Below are positions 43,053 through 51,282 of a stretch of 64,000 nucleotides of DNA, piece by piece; the first letter of the stretch is position 1, and each line of letters starts with the position of its first letter. Source of the DNA: Methylomagnum ishizawai (GTDB lineage: Bacteria > Pseudomonadota > Gammaproteobacteria > Methylococcales > Methylococcaceae); contig NZ_FXAM01000001.1 in the NCBI RefSeq assembly GCF_900155475.1, positions 297,501 to 361,500 of the forward strand, read 5' to 3'. The position numbers and the translations under genes are program-made. The notes under the pieces were generated by a model. That model searched no databases and was not told the origin of the DNA. It saw only the letters and a list, made by a program, of their open reading frames with translations.

Positions 43053-44888
43053 ATGCCCCTTTCCGACGCCGACCTAGTCCATCTGAGAGCCATCGTCGCC
43101 CGCCATGGCGGCGAACCCACCGAACTCCTGCAAATCCTCCGCGAAGTCCAAGCCCATCTACACCATGTGCCGCACGAGGCCATGGTGTTTTTGTATGAGG
43201 CTTTGCAAGTGCCGCCCGCCCAAATCCAGGGCGTGGTGGAGTTCTATAGTTTCCTGTCCACCATGCCCAGGGGGCGCTACGACCTCCGCATCAGCGATTC
43301 CATCACCGACCAGATGCTCGGCAGCCGCGCCCTGGCCGACGACCTCTGCCAACGCTTGGGCGTGAAGTTGGGCGAGACCCGCGCCGATGGCGCGGTCAGC
43401 GTGGATTACACCTCCTGTACCGGGATGTGCGAACAAGGCCCGGCGGGCTTGGTGAATGGCTTGGCCTTGACCCGGCTGGACCGGGCGCGGGTCGAGCGCA
43501 TCGCCGAGCTGGTCGAGGCGGGCACGCCGCTGGAAGCTTGGCCCGAGGCATTCTTCGCCGTGGCCGACAACGTCCATAAACCTGGCCTGCTGTTGGCGGA
43601 CGGTTTCGAGCCGGGCGCGGCGCTGGCGAAAGTGTTCGAGCGGGGCCGGGAAGCCACCTTCGCCGAATTGGAGCAATCCGGCCTGCGCGGACGTGGCGGT
43701 GCCGGTTTCAACACCGCTTGGAAATGGCGGTTCTGCTACGAAGGGCCGGACGAGGATTCGTTCTGCCCGATGGATAAGCGTGCGGAAGTCCAGCGCTTCG
43801 TGATCTGCAACGCCGACGAGGGCGAACCGGGCACTTTCAAGGACCGGGTGTTGTTGAACAGCCACGCCCACCGGGTGTTCGAGGGCATGACCGTATGCGC
43901 CGCCCTGGTCGGGGCCAAGCGGGGATTCCTTTATCTACGTGGCGAATACCTGCACCTTTATCAGCCCTTGCTGGCGGTGTTGGAAGAGCGCCGCCGCTTG
44001 GGGCTGTTGGGCCGGAATATCCAGGGCCGCGAAGGCTTCGACTTCGACATCAAAATCCACCTGGGCGCGGGCGCTTATATTTGCGGCGAGGAATCGGCCT
44101 TGATCGAATCCTTGGAAGGCAAGCGCGGCAATCCGCGCAACCGCCCGCCCTATCCCGTGACCCATGGCTATCTGGGCCAGCCCACCGTGGTCAATAACGT
44201 GGAAACCTTCCTGTCCGCCGCCATGATCGCCTTGCACGGCGGGGTGTGGTTCGCGGCCCACGGCACCGAGAAATCCAAGGGCAGCAAAATCCTCAGCATC
44301 TCGGGCGATTGCGCCCGGCCCGGCATCTACGAATATCCGTTCGGAACCACGGTCGCGCAAATCCTCGAAGATTGCGGCGCGGTCGATCCGTTCGGGGCGC
44401 AGGTGGGCGGACCGTCCGGCACCTTCATCTCGGATAAGGAGTTTGGCCGCAAGCTGGCCTTCGAAGACCTCGCCACCGGCGGTTCCTTCATGGTGTTCGG
44501 CCAGGGCCGCGACCCCTTGGAAGTCGCCCGCAACTTCACCCATTTCTTCGCCCATGAAAGCTGCGGGTTCTGCACGCCATGCCGGGTCGGGACTGCGCTG
44601 TTGAAAAACATCCATGACAAGATTTGCGCGGGCCATGGCACGCCCTACGATCTGGCCGAATTGGCCGACCTCGGCAAGATCATCAAGGGAGCCAGCCATT
44701 GCGGCCTCGGCCAGACCGCCGCCCATCCCATCCTCACCACGCTGGAACGTTATCCCGATTTGTACGCGGCGCGGCTGAAGGAAACCGTGTTCCAGCCCGG
44801 TTTCGATCTGGATGGGGCGCTGGAAGTCTCCCGGCGACTCACCGGGCGCGACGACGCCCATGCCCATTTGGCACAGGCCAACCAGTAA
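43053..44888 (+). CDS. hoxF: NAD-reducing hydrogenase diaphorase subunit HoxF
   Basis: This 611-aa NuoE-NuoF fusion oxidises or reduces NAD(H) using FMN and Fe-S clusters. The NuoE-like part (about 1-150) keeps only one Cys pair, SCTGMCEQGPA. The NuoF part has LRGRGGAGFNTAWKW (NAD/FMN), GAGAYICGEESALIESLEG and the 4Fe-4S ligands ESCGFCTPCRVGT plus HCGLGQ. The start at 43053 follows AAGGAGACCGTC. It is first in hoxF-hoxU-hoxY. The large subunit gene hoxH is not in the window. Confidence 0.9.
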   Translation: MPLSDADLVHLRAIVARHGGEPTELLQILREVQAHLHHVPHEAMVFLYEALQVPPAQIQGVVEFYSFLSTMPRGRYDLRISDSITDQMLGSRALADDLCQRLGVKLGETRADGAVSVDYTSCTGMCEQGPAGLVNGLALTRLDRARVERIAELVEAGTPLEAWPEAFFAVADNVHKPGLLLADGFEPGAALAKVFERGREATFAELEQSGLRGRGGAGFNTAWKWRFCYEGPDEDSFCPMDKRAEVQRFVICNADEGEPGTFKDRVLLNSHAHRVFEGMTVCAALVGAKRGFLYLRGEYLHLYQPLLAVLEERRRLGLLGRNIQGREGFDFDIKIHLGAGAYICGEESALIESLEGKRGNPRNRPPYPVTHGYLGQPTVVNNVETFLSAAMIALHGGVWFAAHGTEKSKGSKILSISGDCARPGIYEYPFGTTVAQILEDCGAVDPFGAQVGGPSGTFISDKEFGRKLAFEDLATGGSFMVFGQGRDPLEVARNFTHFFAHESCGFCTPCRVGTALLKNIHDKICAGHGTPYDLAELADLGKIIKGASHCGLGQTAAHPILTTLERYPDLYAARLKETVFQPGFDLDGALEVSRRLTGRDDAHAHLAQANQ

Positions 44889-44897
44889 GGTGACAAG

Positions 44898-45629
44898 ATG
44901 AAGCCGTATCACATCAGTATCGACGGGCAAGCGGTTCCCTACCAACCCGGCCAAACCCTCATGGAAGCGGCCACCGCCGCCGGGGTGTATATCCCGCACC
45001 TCTGCCACAACCCGGAATTCAAGCCGCACGGCAGTTGCAAACTCTGCACGGTCAAGGTCAATGGCCGCAGCGCCTCGGCCTGCACCCTGCCAGCCGGTGA
45101 AGGCCAGGAAGTCCAGAACAACACCCCTGAACTCAACGCAACCCGCCGGGCCATCACCCGGATGCTGTTCGTCGAAGGCAACCATATTTGCCCCGGCTGC
45201 GAAAAGACCGGTAATTGCCAGTTGCAGGCGGTGGGTTATTTCGTCGGGATGCTCGACACCCATTACCCGCATTTCTTCCCGACCCGCCGGGTCGATGCCT
45301 CCCACCCGGATGTCATGCTGGATTTGGACCGCTGCATCCTATGCGAACTCTGCGTCCGGGCCAGCCGCGACGTGGACGGCAAGAACGTGTTCGGCCTCGC
45401 CGGGCGCGGCCTGCAAACCCGCCTGGTGGTCAATTCCGCCTCGGGATTGTTGAAGGACACCGCTTTCTCGGTCGGGGACAAGGCCGCCCAGGTGTGTCCG
45501 GTCGGCGCGATCCTGGTCAAGCGCAAGGGCTACGAAGTGCCCATCGGCGAGCGGGTGTTCGACCACCACAACATCGGCGAAGTCAGCCTGGAACACGATC
45601 AGGCGGTATTAGGAGCGGACCATGGCTAA
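44898..45629 (+). CDS. hoxU: NAD-reducing hydrogenase diaphorase subunit HoxU
   Basis: This 243-aa Fe-S subunit resembles the N-terminal part of NuoG. Cluster motifs run in order: 2Fe-2S (CHNPEFKPHGSCKLC with a later SACTL), the His-Cys 4Fe-4S (HICPGCEKTGNC), and a ferredoxin-like set (CILCELCVRASRDV and QVCPVGAI). It wires HoxF to the hydrogenase module. It starts 9 nt after hoxF and overlaps hoxY by 8 nt. Confidence 0.92.
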   Translation: MKPYHISIDGQAVPYQPGQTLMEAATAAGVYIPHLCHNPEFKPHGSCKLCTVKVNGRSASACTLPAGEGQEVQNNTPELNATRRAITRMLFVEGNHICPGCEKTGNCQLQAVGYFVGMLDTHYPHFFPTRRVDASHPDVMLDLDRCILCELCVRASRDVDGKNVFGLAGRGLQTRLVVNSASGLLKDTAFSVGDKAAQVCPVGAILVKRKGYEVPIGERVFDHHNIGEVSLEHDQAVLGADHG

Positions 45630-46164
45630 TAAACTCAAAGTCGCGACCACTTCGCTGGCGGGCTGCTTCGGCTGCCATATGTCGTTGCTGGATATCGACG
45701 AGCGCTTGCTGGATTTGTGCGAGGTGGCCGAATTCGACCGCAGCCCCATCACCGACATCAAGCATTGCTCGGAGGTGGTGGATATCGGCTTGATCGAAGG
45801 CGGGCTGTGCAATGCCGAGAATGTCCACACCTTGCGGGAATTCCGCAAGCATTGCCGGATTCTGGTGGGGGTGGGCGCGTGCGCCTTGAACGGCGGGATT
45901 CCCGCCCTGCGCAACCACATCCCTTTGCAGGAATGTTTGGAGGAAGCCTATCTCCAGGGCGTCGGAGTCGAGAACGCCCAGATTCCCAACGATCCCGAAT
46001 TGCCCTTGCTGCTCAGCAAGGTCCATCCCATCCATGAAGTGGTGAAGGTGGATTATTTCCTGCCGGGCTGCCCGCCGTCCGCTGATGTGTTCTGGAAATT
46101 CCTGACCGATGTGGCCTCCGGCAAGGAACCCGAATTGCCCTACGAGCTAGTGCATTACGACTGA
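45622..46164 (+). CDS. hoxY: NAD-reducing hydrogenase small subunit HoxY
   Basis: This 180-aa small subunit carries the proximal 4Fe-4S cluster next to the NiFe site. Ligand cysteines are seen in AGCFGCHMSLLD (15, 18), GVGACALNGG and PGCPPSADVFW. Normally the NiFe large subunit gene hoxH follows directly. Here a strong terminator begins 18 nt after the stop and the next gene is on the other strand. Without HoxH the product cannot be a complete hydrogenase. Confidence 0.9.
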   Translation: MANKLKVATTSLAGCFGCHMSLLDIDERLLDLCEVAEFDRSPITDIKHCSEVVDIGLIEGGLCNAENVHTLREFRKHCRILVGVGACALNGGIPALRNHIPLQECLEEAYLQGVGVENAQIPNDPELPLLLSKVHPIHEVVKVDYFLPGCPPSADVFWKFLTDVASGKEPELPYELVHYD

Positions 46165-46182
46165 TGGGTTTTTACACCCATA

Positions 46183-46217
46183 AAAAAAGGCGGAATCCTG
46201 TGGGGTTCCGCCTTTTT
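46183..46217. terminator. Bidirectional terminator after hoxY
   Basis: GGCGGAATCC pairs with GGGTTCCGCC including one wobble. An A6-7 tract precedes it and T6 follows. It can terminate hoxFUY on the plus strand and the small gene at 46235-46396 on the minus strand. Confidence 0.9.
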
Positions 46218-46234
46218 TCGTATCGGGGAGCGCG

Positions 46235-46396
46235 TTATCCGGCGCGGCGTCTCAGGAAGGTCGGGATATCGTAATCGATGCCGTTGTCCCAGGCCGGGCG
46301 GTGCGTAGGCGAGGCCCAACCGGCGAATCCGGGGGCGTGGCCGATGTGGAACAGCCGCAGCAAAGCGGGCAGGAGGCGGCGGAGTGGCTTCAACAT
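46235..46396 (-). CDS. 53-aa small protein ending in an FtsZ-like C-terminal peptide
   Basis: The product begins MLKPLRRLLPALLRLFHIGH, continues through APGFAGWASPTHRPAWDNGI and ends DYDIPTFLRRRAG. AAGGAT lies 9 nt before the ATG. Residues 2-17 plotted as a helix put Leu/Phe on one face and Lys/Arg/His on the other, as in membrane-targeting helices, although Pro4 and Pro10 may bend it. The last 11 residues, DIPTFLRRRAG, match the E. coli FtsZ end DIPAFLRKQAD in 7 positions at the same distance from the terminus. That peptide binds FtsA, ZipA, MinC and others. A decoy or adaptor role is inferred. It could also be an unrelated coincidence. Confidence 0.72.
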   Translation of the reverse strand: MLKPLRRLLPALLRLFHIGHAPGFAGWASPTHRPAWDNGIDYDIPTFLRRRAG

Positions 46397-46438
46397 AGGG
46401 GGATATCCTTACGGGTTTTTCTGGGTTGGGAATTGGAG

Positions 46439-46528
46439 TGTGATGTTTTTCACATTTCGCTGAAGATTTGACCGGATGCAGCGCCCAGGTTCAGTGATAT
46501 GTTCACGGGTTTGGTGGTGAATATTCAC
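46439..46528. promoter_or_regulatory. Three GTGA/TCAC dyads upstream of the 53-aa gene
   Basis: TGTGATGTTTTTCACA at 46439-46454 is a perfect TGTGA-N6-TCACA (CRP-type spacing). GTGATATGTTCAC follows at 46494-46506 and the full palindrome GTGAATATTCAC at 46517-46528. They lie 43-132 nt upstream of the small gene's ATG and downstream of phaC. The binding protein is unknown. Confidence 0.5.
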
Positions 46529-46607
46529 GGTTGCGCTGTCATTCATCCCGCATGAAGCAGGCACCCCGCCAAACTGCCGCCGCATGTCTCCCCGCCCAAC
46601 GTATCCC

Positions 46608-47663
46608 TCAATGTGCCCGCGCCCCGATCCACTTGGCGATCATCGGCGGAATCTCCTTCTGCGCCCGGCCACTGACATAAATCCCGATATGCCCGCCCTT
46701 GAAGGCGAAGGCGGTGTAATCCCGACTCCCGACATGCTTTTCCAGGGCAATGGAGGCGGAGGGCGGCACCAAGTGGTCCTCGGTGGCATAGACATTCAGC
46801 ACCGGCATCGTGACCCGCGACAGGCTGGCCTTTTTGCCGCCGATTTCCAGGCTGTCGTTGACCAGCCGGTTTTCCTGGTAGAACCATTTGATGAACTGCC
46901 GGTAGGCTTCGCCCGCTTGGTCGGGGCTGTCGAAAATCCATTTCTCCATGCGCAGGAAATTCTTCAGCTTCACCGGGTCTTCCAAGATTTCCGCCATGTC
47001 CACGTATTTCTGCCCGGTCAGCCGGAATGGCTTCAGCGACAGGAACCCCCAGTTCAGCAATTCCCCCGGCACATTGCCCAGCGTGTCCACCATCAGGTCG
47101 GTGTCGAGTTGGCGGGTCCACAGGCTCAGGAGGTTGTCGGGGGTCTGGAAATCCACCGGCGTGACCATGGTCACGAGATTGCGGACCTTCTCTGGATGCA
47201 GGGCGGTGAAGCACAGCGAGAAGGTGCCACCCTGGCAAATCCCCAGGAGGTCGATGGCGGGCAGCTTGTGCGCCCGGCGGATGAAGTCCACGCAGCGGCG
47301 CAGATAGCCGTTGAGATAGTCGTCGAGTTCCAGGAAGCGGTCGGCGGCGTCTGGGTAGCCCCAATCGACCAGGTACACATCCAGCCCTTGGTCGAGCAGG
47401 CCGCGCACCAGCGAGCGGTCTTCCTGTAGATCGGCCATATAGGGCCGGTTGACCAGGGCGTAGACGATCAACACCGGCACCTTGGCCGGGTCCGCCACCC
47501 TGGGATGGTAGCGGTAGAGGGTCAGCTTGTCTTCCCGATGGACGGCTTCCCGCGGGGAGACGCCGGTTTCGATCTGGCCGACCTGGCCCAGGGTGGTCAT
47601 CCCGGCGGCGATGCGGCGGTTGAAGTCGAAGGCTTCCTGAACGATTTGGTCCGGGCGCAGCAT
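46608..47663 (-). CDS. phaC: Class III polyhydroxyalkanoate synthase subunit PhaC
   Basis: This 351-aa alpha/beta-hydrolase polymerises 3-hydroxyacyl-CoA into granule polyester. Its length is typical of class III, which needs PhaE. The lipase-like box is GICQGG with catalytic Cys143, the acid Asp is in YATEDHLVPP (near 296) and the His in KGGHIGIYVSG (near 325). It lies 18 nt downstream of phaE in the same operon. Confidence 0.95.
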   Translation of the reverse strand: MLRPDQIVQEAFDFNRRIAAGMTTLGQVGQIETGVSPREAVHREDKLTLYRYHPRVADPAKVPVLIVYALVNRPYMADLQEDRSLVRGLLDQGLDVYLVDWGYPDAADRFLELDDYLNGYLRRCVDFIRRAHKLPAIDLLGICQGGTFSLCFTALHPEKVRNLVTMVTPVDFQTPDNLLSLWTRQLDTDLMVDTLGNVPGELLNWGFLSLKPFRLTGQKYVDMAEILEDPVKLKNFLRMEKWIFDSPDQAGEAYRQFIKWFYQENRLVNDSLEIGGKKASLSRVTMPVLNVYATEDHLVPPSASIALEKHVGSRDYTAFAFKGGHIGIYVSGRAQKEIPPMIAKWIGARAH

Positions 47664-47681
47664 GGTGGTGCCTCCTGCGGC

Positions 47682-48800
47682 TTAGGCGGTGGGTTGGGCG
47701 GCGCGGGGAGGTTTGCCGCCCTTGGATGGGTTGGAGTCGGCGCGGAGGGCTTCGAGTTCCCGGCGCAGCCCCGCGACCTCCTCGCGTAGGGCGGCGATGC
47801 CCGCTTCCTCCAAATCTTCCTGCAAGCGCCAAACCTGCCGCTGGAGCTGGTGGATGCGCTGGTGGCTGGTGTCGAGCTCGCGGCGGGTGGGCATGTTGAA
47901 GGCGCTGAGGAACTCGTCCACCATCTTTTGCTCTTGGCGCTTGGCCGCCAGGAGGGTGTTGACCATACGGGCCTGGGCCTGGGTGAATTCCGGGGTGGGG
48001 GCCAGGGCGGCATAGGCGTCCTCGCCGCAATCCACCCAGAGGTTGTAGAACTCGCGTAGGGATTCCGGGGTCTTGCCTTGCGCCGCGAGGTCGTGGAGCT
48101 TCGCCATGAGCGCCTCCCCGGCCTTGGCGCTCACTTTCGCCAGCGCCCCGCCGGCGTATTCGCGCAGCGCCCGGCTATGTTCGAGCCAGAGTTGCCCCAG
48201 GCGCTGCATTTCCTCCTGGGCTTCGCGGGTATAGCCCAAGGTCGGCAGCGACAGCCAGCGGCTCAGCGCGGTTTCGGGCGTCCCGGCCCCCGGTCCCATG
48301 AAGCCGCGCAAGGCGGTTTCGATATCGCCCGGCATGGCCGAGTAGGCCGAGCAGACCCGCCGCCAATTGTCGATGGGCATGCCCCAGAAGGTGGCGAATC
48401 CGGCCCAGGGGTCTGGGTTGTTGTGGGATGGGGCCGCGAAGCTATTCTGCATGGACTTGAAGCCTTGGCTGACCATTTCCCACCAAGCTTGGGGATCGGG
48501 TGGCGGATTCTGCCCCGCCGACAGCGTTTTCCACAGATGTTCGCCCATTTGCAGATAGCCTTTGTTCAGGGCGGTCAGCTTGCCGATCCAGTCGCGGTTT
48601 TCGGGCGGCGCGGCCTGCGGCATGAGCTTGGCCCAGAAGTCGAAAGCCTGGGTCCAGGGATTGGGCGGGGGTTCCGGGGGTTGGGTCAGGGTCGCGGCGG
48701 CTTGTTGGGAAAGGTCGAGCCAGCTTTGCCAGTATTTTTGCTGGGCGTCGGCCCATACGGCGGTCCAGTCGCCGGGGTCGCTGGAAGCTTTGGAACTCAT
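47682..48800 (-). CDS. phaE: Class III PHA synthase subunit PhaE
   Basis: This 372-aa partner subunit of PhaC starts SSKASSDPGDWTAVWADAQQ and has W/F-rich helical segments (WTQAFDFWAKLMPQ; NPDPWAGFATFWGMP). The typical PhaE core ALREYAGGALAKVS comes near 225, and the C-terminus is a coiled coil (about 310-355) with a Lys/Pro/Ala tail. GAGGTG precedes the ATG at 48800. A TTGCAT-N16-TATAGT promoter lies about 40 nt upstream. Confidence 0.92.
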   Translation of the reverse strand: MSSKASSDPGDWTAVWADAQQKYWQSWLDLSQQAAATLTQPPEPPPNPWTQAFDFWAKLMPQAAPPENRDWIGKLTALNKGYLQMGEHLWKTLSAGQNPPPDPQAWWEMVSQGFKSMQNSFAAPSHNNPDPWAGFATFWGMPIDNWRRVCSAYSAMPGDIETALRGFMGPGAGTPETALSRWLSLPTLGYTREAQEEMQRLGQLWLEHSRALREYAGGALAKVSAKAGEALMAKLHDLAAQGKTPESLREFYNLWVDCGEDAYAALAPTPEFTQAQARMVNTLLAAKRQEQKMVDEFLSAFNMPTRRELDTSHQRIHQLQRQVWRLQEDLEEAGIAALREEVAGLRRELEALRADSNPSKGGKPPRAAQPTA

Positions 48801-48843
48801 GGAAGCACCTCGCTGGATGGATGGAATCGGGGTCCGCCCGGTC

Positions 48844-48871
48844 ACTATAGCAAGCTTTTGGTGCGATGCAA
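48844..48871 (-). promoter_or_regulatory. Predicted sigma-70 promoter of phaE-phaC
   Basis: On the minus strand TTGCAT (48871-48866) and TATAGT (48849-48844) are separated by 16 nt. Transcription would start near 48837, leaving a short leader before the phaE ATG at 48800. Confidence 0.65.
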
Positions 48872-48975
48872 CATGGCGTGGTGGATTTTTACGTTCCGCG
48901 TATCGGGGCGGTTTTCCTACCATATTGCTGGGTATTGGCCGAGTTTGGTGCGTGATATGGTAAATTTAAAAAGCT

Positions 48976-49004
48976 TTGACAAGCCTATTTCCGGGGTCTA
49001 TGCT
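48976..49004 (+). promoter_or_regulatory. Strong sigma-70 promoter of the phasin gene
   Basis: TTGACA at 48976-48981 and TATGCT at 48999-49004 are spaced by exactly 17 nt, close to the E. coli consensus. The start would be near 49011, at the foot of the hairpin that follows. Confidence 0.8.
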
Positions 49005-49009
49005 GCGAT

Positions 49010-49033
49010 GCACAACGAAATGTTTCGTTGTGC
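49010..49033 (+). other. 5'-leader hairpin of the phasin mRNA
   Basis: GCACAACGAAA pairs perfectly with TTTCGTTGTGC over 11 bp around a 2-nt loop (closing bases will open in RNA). Placed at the predicted transcription start and before a perfect AAGGAGGT site, it resembles 5' stems that protect abundant mRNAs from decay. Confidence 0.6.
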
Positions 49034-49059
49034 CCAGGCGCTCACAAAGGAGGTAAGCC

Positions 49060-49431
49060 ATGAACGCAGATTTGTTTGGACAATGGGTGGAAGCGAACCG
49101 GGCCGCGTGGGTTCCGGTGGTGCGTTGGCAGGAAGTCACCGCCGAGACGGCGCAGAAAGCCGTGGCGCAAGGTTTGGCCGTGGCCCAGGATTATGTGGAA
49201 TTCGGCACCCGCAACGCCCAATTGCTGGGCGAGGTGAAAGACCCCTCGCGCTGGGCGCTGGAGCAGGGCAAGCTGGCTTCGGAATTCGGCCAGAAGCTGG
49301 TGGCGCGTACCGCCGATTATTTGAAGTTCGCGCTGGAAACCCAGGACGCTTTCGGCCAGATCGCCGAAAGCTTGGCCAAGACCGCCGCCGGGGCCAACAA
49401 CAACGGCGGCGATAACAAAGCTACCCTCTAG
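49060..49431 (+). CDS. phaP: Phasin, PHA granule-associated protein
   Basis: This 123-aa, mostly helical protein belongs to the phasin_2 type (ETAQKAVAQGLAVAQDYVEF; QKLVARTADYLKFALETQDA). Phasins coat polyhydroxybutyrate granules and limit their size. The tail is Asn/Gly-rich (GANNNGGDNKATL). A consensus-like promoter, a 5' hairpin and an AAGGAGGT ribosome-binding site predict high expression. It is transcribed away from phaE-phaC. Confidence 0.9.
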   Translation: MNADLFGQWVEANRAAWVPVVRWQEVTAETAQKAVAQGLAVAQDYVEFGTRNAQLLGEVKDPSRWALEQGKLASEFGQKLVARTADYLKFALETQDAFGQIAESLAKTAAGANNNGGDNKATL

Positions 49432-49493
49432 CGGCCCGGCGACCGGATCGGGGCGGGACCGGTGTCCTGGCTTCGGTCCGGCGGCGGTATGGA

Positions 49494-49931
49494 TTAATCC
49501 ATGGCGTCGTTTAGGGTTTTGGCGCAATCGGGGGAAAGCTGGGCGGCGTGGCTTTTGAGGCAGCCGAGCCAAGCGCCGTGGTGTTTATTGTCGGCGCAGA
49601 ACTGTTTGATATCGGTCTTGCAGGCCGCTTTGATGGCTTGGTTTTCCGCTTTCTTTTGCGCGTGTTCGGCCTTGCAGGCGGCGGAGACTTGGTCGGCGTG
49701 TTCGTCCAGGCATTTCTGGATGCGGCCCTCGCCTTTTTGGACGCCCGCGCACAGGGCTTGGATATCTTGATAGCAAGCGCTTTTGGCCTTGTGGGCGGGC
49801 GCGGTGGCGGGAGCCGCCGCCGGGGTTGGGGGCGTGGCTGTTGCCGGTGCCGCCGGAGCCGGGGTTTCGGCCTGGGTGGCGGAGGCGGCGAACAGCAGCG
49901 AGGCGAACAGGATCAAGCTGGATTTTTTCAT
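49494..49931 (-). CDS. Exported cysteine-rich repeat protein
   Basis: This 145-aa protein has a signal peptide (MKKSSLILFASLLFAASATQA), an Ala/Pro/Thr-rich linker (about 22-47), and a domain with eight regularly spaced cysteines (CYQDIQALC; CLDEHADQVSAAC; CKTDIKQFC; CLKSHAAQLSPDC). This resembles the Cys-rich FGFR/GLG1 repeat found in some secreted bacterial proteins. The function is unknown. It lies on the minus strand between the phasin and phaA, so it interrupts the PHB genes without being part of their transcript. Confidence 0.75.
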   Translation of the reverse strand: MKKSSLILFASLLFAASATQAETPAPAAPATATPPTPAAAPATAPAHKAKSACYQDIQALCAGVQKGEGRIQKCLDEHADQVSAACKAEHAQKKAENQAIKAACKTDIKQFCADNKHHGAWLGCLKSHAAQLSPDCAKTLNDAMD

Positions 49932-50067
49932 AGGTCGGTTCTCGATGGGGGAAAGCGATGCGAGGCTCGGCACCCGGTCGGCGGGCGCGACATCATTTAA
50001 CCCCCATGGGCAACCCTAGGCAATCATGCCCGTCGGTCTTTCCAAGATATAGAGAGGAACCCCCATC

Positions 50068-51246
50068 ATGGCAGCAGTGGTTATCGTCGCGGCGGCGCGT
50101 ACCGCCATCGGTAAATTCGGCGGCGCCTTGGCGAATATCCCCGCCGCCCGGCTCGGCGCGAACGTGATCGCCGGGTTGCTCGCCAGGACCGGGCTCGAAG
50201 CCCGGCAGGTCGATGAAGTCATCCTGGGCCAAGTCCTCGCCGCCGGGGCCGGGCAGAATCCCGCCCGCCAAGCGGCGTTGTACGCGGGACTGCCTTACGA
50301 GACCCCGGCCACCACTTTGAACAAGGTCTGCGGCAGCGGCCTCAAGGCCATCCAATGGGCGGCGCAGGCCATCCGGTGCGGCGATGCCGGGATCGTCGTG
50401 GCCGGTGGCCAGGAAAACATGAGCCTCGCGCCCCACCTCCTGCCCCATTCCCGCGATGGCCAGCGCATGGGCGATTGGTCCCTGGCCGACAGCATGATCG
50501 TCGATGGCCTGTGGGATATTTTCAACGACTACCATATGGGTTGCACGGCGGAGAACATCGCCCAGCGCTTCGGCCTCACCCGCGAGGAGCAAGACGCTTT
50601 CGCTGCCGCTTCCCAGCACAAGGCCGAGGCCGCTATCGCGGCGGGCCGGTTCCGGGATGAAATCATTCCCATCGAAGTGCCCCAGGGCAAAAAGCCGCCC
50701 CTGGTGTTCGATACCGACGAATTCCCCCGCGCCGGCACCACGGCCGAGGCGCTGGCCAAGCTGAAACCGGCGTTCCGGCCCGAGGGCACGGTGACGCCGG
50801 GCAATGCTTCCGGCATCAACGACGGGGCCGCCGCCGTGCTGCTGATGGCGGAAAGTACGGCGGAGCGGCTGGGCTTGACGCCCTTGGCCCGGATCGCCGC
50901 TTTCGGCTGTGCCGGGGTCGATCCGGCGGTCATGGGCCTGGGGCCGATAGAAGCGACCCGCAAGGCGCTGGACCGGGCCGGTTGGAGTATCGACGCACTG
51001 GATTTGGTGGAAGCCAACGAGGCGTTCGCGGCCCAGGCCATCGCCGTCAACCGTGAACTGGGCTGGGATACCGCCAAGGTGAACGTCCATGGCGGAGCCA
51101 TCGCCTTGGGCCATCCCATCGGGGCTTCGGGGGCGCGGATTTTGGTGACTTTACTGTACGGGATGGCGTTGCGCGATGCCAAGAAGGGCTTGGCGACCTT
51201 GTGCATCGGCGGTGGCCAGGGCATCGCGGTGGCGGTGGAACGTTGA
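50068..51246 (+). CDS. phaA: Acetyl-CoA acetyltransferase (beta-ketothiolase)
   Basis: This 392-aa thiolase condenses two acetyl-CoA to acetoacetyl-CoA, the first step of PHB synthesis. The acyl-accepting Cys is in [10 protein letters not shown] (near 88), and the catalytic His and Cys are in [17 protein letters not shown] (near 350) and [11 protein letters not shown] (near 380). AGAGAGGAAC lies upstream of the ATG. phaB follows after 36 nt. Confidence 0.95.
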   Translation: MAAVVIVAAARTAIGKFGGALANIPAARLGANVIAGLLARTGLEARQVDEVILGQVLAAGAGQNPARQAALYAGLPYETPATTLNKVCGSGLKAIQWAAQAIRCGDAGIVVAGGQENMSLAPHLLPHSRDGQRMGDWSLADSMIVDGLWDIFNDYHMGCTAENIAQRFGLTREEQDAFAAASQHKAEAAIAAGRFRDEIIPIEVPQGKKPPLVFDTDEFPRAGTTAEALAKLKPAFRPEGTVTPGNASGINDGAAAVLLMAESTAERLGLTPLARIAAFGCAGVDPAVMGLGPIEATRKALDRAGWSIDALDLVEANEAFAAQAIAVNRELGWDTAKVNVHGGAIALGHPIGASGARILVTLLYGMALRDAKKGLATLCIGGGQGIAVAVER

Positions 51247-51282
51247 ACGAGTAGCGGTATAACCAAGCTAAGGAGTTGATCC

